Assembly (NCBI GenBank): GCA_900757715.1
Contig: CAAEOZ010000012.1
Coordinates: 1-27,694 of the forward strand
Direction: 5' to 3'
DNA length: 27,694 nucleotides
Source of the DNA: an uncultured Veillonella sp.
GTDB lineage: Bacteria > Bacillota > Negativicutes > Veillonellales > Veillonellaceae
The notes under the pieces were generated by a model, which was given only the letters and a program-made list of their open reading frames with translations, made no database searches and was not told the DNA's origin. Every line of letters begins with the position of its first letter. The stretch's first letter is position 1. Shown here piece by piece: positions 20,597-27,694 of the stretch. A program made the position numbers and the translations under genes.

Positions 20597-21906
20597 TTAG
20601 CTATTTGAAATCCCTTACCTTGAAACAGCGTGCTAATGGCATTCTTGGTTTGACTGCCGTATTGTATTGTTTTGCTTTCGTAGGACAATTTTTCTTTGGC
20701 TATGAAAGTTGGTATCAACCGTTGTACTGGGCTGTTCAATCTGCCCTCATCGGCAGTGTGGCTGACTGGTTTGCTGTAACGGCTTTATTTCGCAAGCCAC
20801 TAGGCTTCCCATATCATACAGCGCTAATTCCTCGCAATAAAGATCGCCTCATTAATGGTGTCATTAAACTTGTAGAGACGAAGATGCTTACCAAGGAGCG
20901 TTGTAAGGTATTATTGAAAAATGTGCAATTTGTGCCATTGTTTGAAAAGTTCTTGTTGTCTCCTGAGGGTCAGAGAGCAGCGCGCCTTGTGATTCATCAA
21001 GGACTACACCTTTTATGGAAATCTCAAACTAATGAAGAATGGGCACAATGGGGGGCAAAACGCATTCGCGGGTTGCTTCAACAACATTCTCTCGTGCCTG
21101 TTTTGAAACACGTATTACTCGATTTATGTGAGCATAATCGCTATGAAAGTATGGTTGTGCAAGTTTTAAACGTGATTCAAGAACGGATTAATCATCCAGC
21201 TATGGTTACCTGGCTTACCGCTGTCGTAGCAGAAGAGGCACATAAGAAAAAGCGAAAAGGCTTCTGGTCTGATTTCCTTATTTCTATGTCCGAAGCTACC
21301 GATGTAGTAAACTATCAAGAAATGGCAGAGGCTATTGTCCAAGAGGCCTATGCTATGTTGGAAAGCTGGAAACGACCCAATAGCCCTGAACGAACAGCTT
21401 GGTTGCGACAATGGGTAGAACCAATTCGTAATATTGAAGAGAACCATGAAGTCTGCGATGCTCTTGATGAAGCGTGGGAACGTTGGATTCGCGAACAAGA
21501 TTGGGAATCTGTTATCGAAAACCATTTATGCCCTTATATAGAAGAATTATTGCTCGTAGGGGATGAAAATGGGGAGACGCCGGCTCAGGTTTTAGTTAAT
21601 ATTGCTCTTGAATTATGGAATGTATACGGTCAATCAGAAGATCTTAGAAATCGTATTGAAAAAACCTTACACGATATTGGCGACTACGTACTTGAACAAG
21701 GGTATGACCTCATTGAAACTATCATACGTCAAGTATTAGGTGGTCTCAGTACAGATAAATTTATTTACTTTATTGAATCTAAGGTGGAGGATGATCTCAG
21801 CTGGATTCGTATTAATGGCGCTATCGTTGGTGCTGTAGCGGGTCTACTTGTATGGACCTTCTTAGAATATGTATATATGCCGTTTTGGCAACAATTTGTA
21901 GGCTAA
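20593..21906 (+). CDS. DUF445-family membrane protein (second of two)
   Basis: This 437-residue paralogue of the preceding gene product has an N-terminal membrane segment ('GILGLTAVLYCFAFVGQFFFG'), the motif 'GSVADWFAVTALFRKPLGF', a long charged helical middle rich in Glu and Trp, and a C-terminal 'RINGAIVGAVAGLLVWTFLE' helix. The two proteins share order and end motifs but diverge in the middle, so they probably arose by duplication and may form a heteromer. The overlap of start and stop codons supports equal production. The pair ends with a strong terminator. No biochemical role is known for the family. Confidence 0.87.
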   Translation: MISYLKSLTLKQRANGILGLTAVLYCFAFVGQFFFGYESWYQPLYWAVQSALIGSVADWFAVTALFRKPLGFPYHTALIPRNKDRLINGVIKLVETKMLTKERCKVLLKNVQFVPLFEKFLLSPEGQRAARLVIHQGLHLLWKSQTNEEWAQWGAKRIRGLLQQHSLVPVLKHVLLDLCEHNRYESMVVQVLNVIQERINHPAMVTWLTAVVAEEAHKKKRKGFWSDFLISMSEATDVVNYQEMAEAIVQEAYAMLESWKRPNSPERTAWLRQWVEPIRNIEENHEVCDALDEAWERWIREQDWESVIENHLCPYIEELLLVGDENGETPAQVLVNIALELWNVYGQSEDLRNRIEKTLHDIGDYVLEQGYDLIETIIRQVLGGLSTDKFIYFIESKVEDDLSWIRINGAIVGAVAGLLVWTFLEYVYMPFWQQFVG

Positions 21907-21947
21907 AGTTAATTATCTATAATAAGTTGCTTTAAAACTAAATACAT

Positions 21948-21988
21948 AAAAACTAGCATATAGAAGGAGCTTCTATATGCTAGTTTTT
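21948..21988 (+). terminator. Terminator after the DUF445 pair
   Basis: AACTAGCATATAGAAG (21951-21966) pairs perfectly with CTTCTATATGCTAGTT (21970-21985) around a GAG loop, followed by TTTT. Confidence 0.93.
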
Positions 21989-22041
21989 TATGGTTTAATT
22001 AATTTCTACATTATGGACTTTTTGGATTAAAATTGATATAG

Positions 22042-22072
22042 AAAAGGGACTGACCAATGGTCAGTCCCTTTT
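22042..22072 (-). terminator. Terminator of the two-component operon
   Basis: AAAAGGGACTGACC (22042-22055) and GGTCAGTCCCTTTT (22059-22072) form a perfect 14-bp stem with a 3-nt loop, directly behind the kinase stop codon. Its symmetry lets it act on both strands. Confidence 0.92.
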
Positions 22073-22075
22073 ATG

Positions 22076-23491
22076 TTATTCTTCCGTTGTGTTGTACGGC
22101 AATCGCACTGTAAATGTAGTTTTTACTTGTGGGTCACTCGTGGCCGTTACTGTGCCATGGTGTAAGTTAATAACTTTATTTACAAAGTATAGACCTAGAC
22201 CTATACCGTGATTAGATTTTTTGTTTCGTGATTGTTCCGTCTGATACATACGATCCCAAATATGATCCAGGGCTTCAGGTTCGATGCCAATACCATTATC
22301 TGTTACGGTAATGACTAAGTCTCTGCCTACGAGTTTAGCCGAAATATCAATAGTAGAGTTTGTAAACTTAATGGCATTGTCCACTAGGTTTGTGATAGCT
22401 CGACGTAATGATACTTCGTGAGCATTCATATGTAAATTAGGCTCAATGTGAGATGTAATCGTAATCTGTTTATCTGTATTTTCTGTACAAAGTCTTGTAT
22501 AGTCGTGCACCATATTGGATAACATCAATGATACATTGACAGGTGCAAAGCTTAGACCTTGTGCATTTTCAAGGCGGGCTACATCAAGCAGTTGGCTTAC
22601 AAGATTAGTCATGAATTTAGCTTGCTCTAAGATATGTGTTAAACCTTCCCGTAAATCTGCTTCCGTACGACCGTATTTTAAAGCAAATTCACTTTCTGCT
22701 TTAATAACAGCAATTGGTGTTCTCAATTCATGAGATACGTCAGAACTAAACTGTCTTTCACGATTGGAAGAATCCTCAAGACCTGAAATCATACGGTTAA
22801 AGGTTGTGGTCAGTTCGTAGATTTCATCTCTTGCCGTGCGAGCAGGAATGTCGATACGACGGCTCAAGTCGTTATTTTTACCGATGACTTTAGCTGTTTT
22901 CGTCAAAGTTCGGACGGGCTTAAGTCCTTTTTTGATGAAAAGATAACCACCTAGAGAGGAAATTAGTAAGAAAATGATATTTCCTAATAATAGGCTGTAT
23001 AAAAGGTTTTCCGTCTTTTTAGAGGCTGTTTTTACTTTTGTAACAGCACGCAAAATACCACGATAGTTTGGTTCATTGACCGGTGTATCGTAGTAGTAGA
23101 AGGTATCATCGCCTGCAGCAATTTCACCAACTTGGCCTAAGGAAAGAATTGTTTGGTTTGGAAACCCATCTGGCAAGGCCCCTTTAATAATATAGCCGTC
23201 TTGAGTTGATACAAAGAAGAATGTATTATCTTGGTACGGTTTAAACTTGCGGATATCCGTAGCCATAATCATCGCTTGCTGCTGTAAGCGCTCGCGCACT
23301 TCTTTGTTATCGGATTCATGTGTATATGCGTAAATCCATGCGGATGCAACCATCAAAATGATAAGCAAAAAGATGGTATACCACGACATAATTTTAAAGG
23401 TTAGGGGCAGCCGATTAAATAAATCGGTGGCTGCCCCAGACATGGTATCTAGATCTCGGTGAGGATCATTAGTTTTCTGTTTTGAGGACAT
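22076..23491 (-). CDS. Sensor histidine kinase
   Basis: This 471-residue membrane kinase has an N-terminal cytosolic stretch of about 33 residues, a first helix (34-56), an extracytoplasmic sensor region (57-162), a second helix (163-186) and a HAMP linker. The HisKA domain carries phospho-acceptor His254 in 'SHELRTP'. The HATPase domain shows N box 'NLVDNAIKF', G1 'DNGIGI' and G2 'GIGLGLYFV'. It would phosphorylate the response regulator encoded upstream. GGAG lies six bases before the ATG; the first 23 bases overlap the regulator gene. The signal is not evident; the sensor region carries no recognised domain. Confidence 0.95.
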   Translation of the reverse strand: MSSKQKTNDPHRDLDTMSGAATDLFNRLPLTFKIMSWYTIFLLIILMVASAWIYAYTHESDNKEVRERLQQQAMIMATDIRKFKPYQDNTFFFVSTQDGYIIKGALPDGFPNQTILSLGQVGEIAAGDDTFYYYDTPVNEPNYRGILRAVTKVKTASKKTENLLYSLLLGNIIFLLISSLGGYLFIKKGLKPVRTLTKTAKVIGKNNDLSRRIDIPARTARDEIYELTTTFNRMISGLEDSSNRERQFSSDVSHELRTPIAVIKAESEFALKYGRTEADLREGLTHILEQAKFMTNLVSQLLDVARLENAQGLSFAPVNVSLMLSNMVHDYTRLCTENTDKQITITSHIEPNLHMNAHEVSLRRAITNLVDNAIKFTNSTIDISAKLVGRDLVITVTDNGIGIEPEALDHIWDRMYQTEQSRNKKSNHGIGLGLYFVNKVINLHHGTVTATSDPQVKTTFTVRLPYNTTEE

Positions 23492-24143
23492 ACCCTACTC
23501 CACGAACCGTTTGAATGAGTTTTACATTTTCATCAGTATCAATTTTCTTACGCAAATCTTTAATGTATACGTCGATAAGGTTAGAGTAGCTTTCATAATC
23601 GTATTCCCAAACATGGTCAAGGATTTGTTGACGAGATAATACGATATTTTCGTTACTTGCTAAATAGAATAATAGGTCAAATTCTTTTGCAGTCAATGTA
23701 ATTGTTTCGCCGTCGCGTTTAACTGTACGTTGAGGAACATTGATGGTAAGTGGACCTACATGGATATCGTTTTGTGCATGACGCGCATTACGACGAGCCA
23801 ATGCATAAATACGAGCAGTTAACTCTTCAAGATCGAAAGGTTTTACAAGGTAATCATCCGCGCCAGTGTTAAGGCCTGTAACTTTATCTTGTAAGGAATC
23901 CTTTGCTGTTAAAAGCAATACCGGCGTTGTATTACCGTCGTTACGCATTTGTGCAAGAGCACTGATACCATCGAGGATTGGCATCATAATATCCATTACG
24001 ATAACGTCATAGCTGGATGTGTTAACGTAATCGATCGCTTGTTGCCCGTTGAAGCATGTATCAACTGTCATATTCTCTGCACGTAAATATTTAGCCGTGA
24101 TACCATTCAGCATTTCTTCGTCTTCTACAAGTAAGATTTTCAT
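23469..24143 (-). CDS. OmpR/PhoB-family response regulator
   Basis: This 224-residue regulator has a receiver domain (residues 1-120) with the acidic pocket Glu7/Asp8, phospho-acceptor Asp51 ('VMDIMMP') and Lys101 ('VKPFD'), then a winged-helix DNA-binding domain (about 128-222) with 'LTAKEFDLLFYLA' and 'LRKKIDTDENVKLIQTVRGVGY'. It is first in the operon, with the kinase second and a 23-base overlap. AAGGAG lies before the ATG. Target genes are unknown; the long region it shares with the divergent fumarate reductase operon makes that operon a candidate. Confidence 0.95.
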   Translation of the reverse strand: MKILLVEDEEMLNGITAKYLRAENMTVDTCFNGQQAIDYVNTSSYDVIVMDIMMPILDGISALAQMRNDGNTTPVLLLTAKDSLQDKVTGLNTGADDYLVKPFDLEELTARIYALARRNARHAQNDIHVGPLTINVPQRTVKRDGETITLTAKEFDLLFYLASNENIVLSRQQILDHVWEYDYESYSNLIDVYIKDLRKKIDTDENVKLIQTVRGVGYVLKTEN

Positions 24144-24514
24144 TCTCTGTTCTCCTTATGTATGATTTAAAAATATAGCTCTCCAACTACATTAATTATA
24201 GCCATTATATATATATAACTTCCTTTTTTTGAAAGCTACAACACCATATAAGGTGACTATATATATATAATATTATATAACTTATTTATCTATTATCATA
24301 CCTTATACAATAGTAATGAGCAAAAGATGAATGTACATGCGAGTTTACAAGACTTTTCTTCATCTTTAAAAGTCGTAAAAATGGTGAAAGACAGAAACTT
24401 AATGAATTCTGCTAATGAATAAAATCTAACTATATCGAAGATTGCCGTATGCGCATAGATGAGGATGATTTTATCGATTTTAGATGATGTGCGATAAATC
24501 ACTAAAAAAACTTA

Positions 24515-24529
24515 TGATAATTATTATCA
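24515..24529. promoter_or_regulatory. Perfect Fur-type 7-1-7 box
   Basis: TGATAATTATTATCA matches the classical Fur consensus TGATAAT-N-ATTATCA at every position and differs from the PerR and Zur forms. It is 372 bp from the response regulator start and about 500 bp from the fumarate reductase start. Two more GATAAT direct half sites follow within 60 bp. Confidence 0.75.
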
Positions 24530-24771
24530 CAGGGATAAATACTTGTTATGAGCGGAGAAAAACGATAATTTTCGATAATTAAATTCGAGGTAAATTTGGT
24601 AGGAATTTAATGGATATTAATTATTATAAACTATTAGTAATGATTAAAAAGCTAGTGTTTATGCGGATTATATAGATGTCAAAGGAAATAAAAAAGTAGA
24701 AAAATTTCGGAACCGAATTACTTTCGTAAAATTCTTAACTTCTTGTAAAAATTATTCATATAGGTATTTTT

Positions 24772-24800
24772 TTGACTCCTCTTTTTACCTTAAAAATACT
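24772..24800 (+). promoter_or_regulatory. Possible promoter of the fumarate reductase operon
   Basis: TTGACT (24772-24777), 17 bp, AATACT (24795-24800). The -10 is a four-of-six match. It would give a leader of about 220 nt. Confidence 0.35.
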
Positions 24801-25029
24801 AAGTGAAATAAATTATCAATTAGATTAATCAAAATTAATTATGCATAATAGGGTTTAGACATGACCTGAAATGCTCTCTATAATTATAGGTAAAGGAATA
24901 AGAAAAATCGCATAAGTATGGGGTTTTTCTTGAAAGAAAAATGATTAGGTTATCAAAAATTTTTATAAGTTTTTGAAATGAGATAGTCTAACAGGTTTCT
25001 TATTAATAGGTAGTTATGAGGAGGTCATT

Positions 25030-26748
25030 ATGGAACAGTTTGATGTTCTAGTAGTAGGTAGCGGTGGCGCCGGCATGCGTGCGGCTCTTGAAGTAGGTCG
25101 TCGCAAAGGCTTAAAAGTAGCTCTTATTACTAAAATTTTCCCAACTCGCTCTGCAACAGCAATGGCGCAAGGCGGTGTAAATGCATGTTTGAACAACGTT
25201 GCAGCTGAAGATACAGTTGAAACTCATACTTTTGATACTGTAAAAGGCTCTGACTATCTTGGCGACCAAGATGCAATCGAATTCTTCTGCTCTCGTTGCC
25301 CAGAAGGCGTACTTGAAATGGACCACATGGGTGCTCCATTCTCCCGTACTGAAGAGAATAAAATTGCGCAACGTAACTTCGGTGGTCAATCCTATCCACG
25401 TACTTGCTACTCTGCGGATAAAACTGGTCATATTATTTTGCACACAACTTACGAACAATGCTTGAAAGAAGGCGTACACTTCTTACAAGAATGGTACCTT
25501 TTAGATCTTGTTAAATCTGCAGAAGGTCACGTTGGTGGCGCTGTTGTGTGGAACATGAAAGAAGGTAAAGTAGAACAAATTAAAGCGAAAGCAATTATTT
25601 TGTCTACTGGTGGTGCAGGCCGTATTTTCTGGACTCGTACTACAAACCCATTCCTTTCCACTGGCGATGGTATGGCAGCAGCATTCCGTGCCGGTAATGG
25701 TTTGAAGGATATGGAAATGATCCAATTCCATCCGACTGGTCTTGGTCGTACCGGTATCTTGATGTCTGAAGCGGTTCGTGGTGAAGGTGGTTATCTTCTT
25801 AATTCTGAAGGCGAACGTTTCATGAAAAAATATGCGCCTAACAAAATGGAATTGGCATCTCGTGACGTTGTAGCGAAAGCAATCGAAGATGAAATCGCTG
25901 CAGGTCGTGGTTTCGGTTCCGGTCTTAACGCATATGTAGTAGCTGACCTTCGTCACTTAGGTCCTGAAGTTATCATCGAAAAACTTCATGGTATCCGTGA
26001 CTTGGCTATGACTTTCGAACATTGCGATCCATTGACTCAACCGGTACCTATTCGTCCTACATGTCACTATACAATGGGCGGTATCGACGTAGTGGATTAC
26101 AAAACTTGTGCATGTGAATTGCCTGGTTTGTTCGCTTCTGGCGAAGCATCTTGTATCTCCATCCACGGTGCGAACCGCTTGGGTGGTAACTCCTTGGCAG
26201 ACGGCGTAGTATTCGGTAAAGTATCCGGTGCTGGCGCAGCTGATTATGCTGAAACACATGAACAACCTAACGTAGATGCGGAACTTGCTGCAGCTGCAAA
26301 AGCTTGGGAAGCTCGTTTCACAGAAGTAACATCCCGTGAAGGCGGTCGTCCGGTTGTAGAAATCCGCGATGCATTGGCTGATGCAATGTGGAATAAAGTA
26401 GGTATCTTCCGTAATGAAGAAGGTATTACTGAAGCATTAAAAGAAATCGAACAATTGATTGAAGATTATAAAACTTGCTATGTAGGTGACCCTGAACGTA
26501 CTTACAACATGGCATTCGTAAACTATTGTGAAATTGGCTCCATGTTAACAGTAGCAAAAGCTATTGCTATGGGCGCTTTACACCGCCGTGAATCTCGTGG
26601 TGCTCATATTCGTGAAGACCATCCTAAACGTAATGATGAAAGATACTTAAAACATTCCTTGATCAAATTAGGTGCTGACGGTCAATACGAATTAACAGAA
26701 CGCGACGTAGTGTTCACTAAATACGAACCACAAGAAAGGAAGTACTAA
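25030..26748 (+). CDS. Fumarate reductase/succinate dehydrogenase flavoprotein subunit
   Basis: This 572-residue flavoprotein catalyses fumarate-succinate interconversion, presumably fumarate reduction in anaerobic respiration. The FAD-binding start 'VLVVGSGGAGMRAALE' (7-22) and active-site motifs 'QFHPTG' (His234), 'ASRDVV' (catalytic Arg), 'CHYTMGGI' and 'GANRLGGNSLAD' are all present. In the segment where E. coli FrdA/SdhA have Arg-Ser-His-Thr, with His bound covalently to FAD, this protein has 'TRSATAMAQGG': Ala42 replaces that His. FAD is therefore probably held non-covalently. AGGAGG lies before the ATG. The Fe-S subunit gene begins one base after the stop. Highly biased codons suggest strong expression. 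Symbol frdA or sdhA would both be used; direction is not decided by sequence. Confidence 0.93.
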   Translation: MEQFDVLVVGSGGAGMRAALEVGRRKGLKVALITKIFPTRSATAMAQGGVNACLNNVAAEDTVETHTFDTVKGSDYLGDQDAIEFFCSRCPEGVLEMDHMGAPFSRTEENKIAQRNFGGQSYPRTCYSADKTGHIILHTTYEQCLKEGVHFLQEWYLLDLVKSAEGHVGGAVVWNMKEGKVEQIKAKAIILSTGGAGRIFWTRTTNPFLSTGDGMAAAFRAGNGLKDMEMIQFHPTGLGRTGILMSEAVRGEGGYLLNSEGERFMKKYAPNKMELASRDVVAKAIEDEIAAGRGFGSGLNAYVVADLRHLGPEVIIEKLHGIRDLAMTFEHCDPLTQPVPIRPTCHYTMGGIDVVDYKTCACELPGLFASGEASCISIHGANRLGGNSLADGVVFGKVSGAGAADYAETHEQPNVDAELAAAAKAWEARFTEVTSREGGRPVVEIRDALADAMWNKVGIFRNEEGITEALKEIEQLIEDYKTCYVGDPERTYNMAFVNYCEIGSMLTVAKAIAMGALHRRESRGAHIREDHPKRNDERYLKHSLIKLGADGQYELTERDVVFTKYEPQERKY

Positions 26749-26749
26749 G

Positions 26750-27694
26750 ATGAGACAAATCACCTACCATATTCACCGTTACCAACAAGGTCGCGCGTTT
26801 GTACAGACTTTCAAATTCGATTACGAACCTGACCGTACAATCCTCTGGGGCCTTCAAAAAATTAAAGATACTCAAGATCCAACATTGACATTCTTGGCAG
26901 CTTGCCGTTCCGCAGTTTGCGGCGCTTGCTCCATTCGTGTAAATGGCGAAGCGATGCTCGGCTGTGAATCTAAAATCGATGAATTAACAGAACGTTATGG
27001 CACAGACGAATTGACAATCGCTCCAATCGGCAACTTCCGTGTTATCCGTGACTTAGTTGTTGATTGGGAATCCAAAGTTGATCGCTTGAAAACAGTTGCT
27101 CCTTGGATTTTCCTTAAAGCTGAATTCAACGAAGGGGACAAAATCGTTCGCCAAACTCCAGCTGACTTCAAAAAATTCGTTGCTGGTACAGAATGTATCC
27201 TTTGCGGTTGCTGTGCGTCTGAATGTAACAAATTGACTGCTCGCGAAGACGACTTCTTGGAACCATATGTATTCACAAAAGCTAACCGTTTCGTATTGGA
27301 TAGCCGTGATGATGCACCTATGGCTCACATTCAACCTGCATTCGACAACGGTCTTTGGAAATGCGTTCACTGCATGAACTGTATCTCCCGTTGCCCTAAA
27401 CACTTAAAACCTGCTCAAGACATTTCCAACTTGCGTAAAGAAGCTACAAAAGCTGGCCTTACTAACAGCAAAGGCGTTCGCCATGCAGTTGCTTTCAAAG
27501 AGGACCTTTACAAAACTGGTCGCTTGAAAGAAGTTTCTATGAGCTTGAAATCTGATGGTGTTGTAGATTCCGCTAAACAAGCATTCTATGCATTGCGTTT
27601 GTGGAAACACAGCAAAATCAACCCATTTGAACTTGTAGTACCTCAAAAACCTGTAAACGGTATTGATGGTGTTCGCAGACTTATGAAAGCAGCT
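26750..27694 (+). CDS. Fumarate reductase/succinate dehydrogenase iron-sulfur subunit, cut by window end
   Basis: The frame opens with ATG one base after the flavoprotein stop, has AAAGGAAG upstream, and runs 315 codons to the window edge without a stop. The N-terminal ferredoxin domain binds [2Fe-2S] through Cys52, 57, 60 and 72 ('CRSAVCGACSI'). The second domain has 'CILCGCCASEC' (Cys149, 152, 155, 159) and 'CVHCMNCISRCP' (Cys205, 208, 211, 215). In E. coli SdhB and FrdB the position of Cys208 is Ile or Val, which gives a [3Fe-4S] centre; here a fourth Cys is available. Classical subunits are near 240 residues, so this one carries a C-terminal extension of at least 75, as in non-classical enzymes related to TfrB. 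It passes electrons between the flavin and the quinone side; its membrane partner lies outside the window. Confidence 0.93.
   Translation, partial: MRQITYHIHRYQQGRAFVQTFKFDYEPDRTILWGLQKIKDTQDPTLTFLAACRSAVCGACSIRVNGEAMLGCESKIDELTERYGTDELTIAPIGNFRVIRDLVVDWESKVDRLKTVAPWIFLKAEFNEGDKIVRQTPADFKKFVAGTECILCGCCASECNKLTAREDDFLEPYVFTKANRFVLDSRDDAPMAHIQPAFDNGLWKCVHCMNCISRCPKHLKPAQDISNLRKEATKAGLTNSKGVRHAVAFKEDLYKTGRLKEVSMSLKSDGVVDSAKQAFYALRLWKHSKINPFELVVPQKPVNGIDGVRRLMKAA

Larger units (their letters stand above)
24144..25029. other. Long AT-rich regulatory region between the two-component and fumarate reductase operons
   Basis: No convincing gene lies in these 886 bases. It holds AT dinucleotide tracts (24205-24275), a perfect Fur-type box (24515-24529), further GATAAT half sites (24570-24590), and a short hairpin TTTTTCTT/AAGAAAAA (24924-24941). 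A 21-codon ATG frame with a weak AGGA site lies at 24610. A 68-codon minus-strand frame at 24296-24502 opens with GTG and no ribosome site and is not believed. Confidence 0.6.

Noticed and set aside
24296..24502. 68-codon minus-strand frame near the Fur box
   Set aside because: It opens with GTG, lacks a ribosome site and has no recognisable domain; the AT-rich composition readily yields such frames.
25111..27646. Several minus-strand frames of 80-150 codons over the fumarate reductase genes
   Set aside because: They mirror highly biased codons of the real genes, lack ribosome sites and have no family resemblance.
1..27694. CRISPR arrays, tRNA or rRNA genes, insertion sequences, prophage genes
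   Set aside because: Searched by eye on both strands; no direct repeats with unique spacers, cloverleaf-like segments, transposases or phage structural genes were seen.

Overview
The window looks like a chromosomal segment of a Negativicutes bacterium, most likely Veillonella. This is inferred from gene content and base composition, not from a database match. The moderately AT-rich genome, the strong AGGAGG ribosome binding sites and a diderm-anaerobe gene set all fit: fumarate reductase, phosphotransacetylase, LUD-domain and DUF438/DUF1858 proteins, and RIC (ScdA-type) Fe-S repair protein. No tRNA, rRNA, CRISPR array or intact insertion sequence was seen.

Layout, left to right. (1) 1-460: a compact, apparently complete type I toxin-antitoxin locus. 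It has a 33-aa membrane peptide with a sequestered ribosome binding site, facing a strong convergent antisense promoter. (2) 579-2545: PhnA/YjdM-like zinc ribbon protein, a small exported TonB-C-like protein, a PgpA/YutG phosphatase and an isochorismatase-fold hydrolase. (3) 2608-4539: a strikingly AT-rich lone OLD-family ATPase-TOPRIM nuclease, probably acquired anti-phage defence. (4) 4864-7606: Mn-type superoxide dismutase followed by an (GAAACA)11 microsatellite, then a DUF1858-DUF438-hemerythrin-PAS protein. The 3' end of the latter's gene seeds a degenerate ~25-bp repeat array. (5) 7942-11146: PatB/MalY-type C-S lyase diverging from a GltD/NfnB-type flavoprotein, with 46-bp tandem repeats and a structured leader between them. 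(6) 11625-14861: a small XRE regulator overlapping tail-to-tail with a LUD protein, phosphate acetyltransferase behind three 40-bp-phased palindromes, and the RIC protein. (7) 15138-17455: an unrecognised beta-rich protein in an operon with glutathione peroxidase, then a DODA-family dioxygenase. (8) 17627-18390: a 22-codon remnant of a Rossmann oxidoreductase next to its presumed HxlR regulator. (9) 18563-21906: MBL-fold hydrolase and two overlapping DUF445 membrane proteins. (10) 22076-24143 (minus strand): an OmpR-type two-component system. (11) 24144-25029: a long regulatory region with a perfect Fur-type 7-1-7 box. (12) 25030-27694: fumarate reductase/succinate dehydrogenase flavoprotein and the start of its Fe-S subunit, cut by the window edge.

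Oxidative and nitrosative stress defence (Mn-SOD, glutathione peroxidase, RIC, DUF438 hemerythrin-PAS, HxlR) is interleaved with anaerobic central metabolism (Pta for acetate and ATP, FrdAB for fumarate respiration). The most noteworthy observations are the symmetric type I toxin-antitoxin locus, two departures from the classical fumarate reductase cofactor ligands (FAD-linking His replaced by Ala; an extra Cys in the 3Fe-4S motif), the 40-bp-phased palindromes before pta, the repeat array seeded by a gene 3' end, the orphan Fur box and the deleted HxlR target gene.
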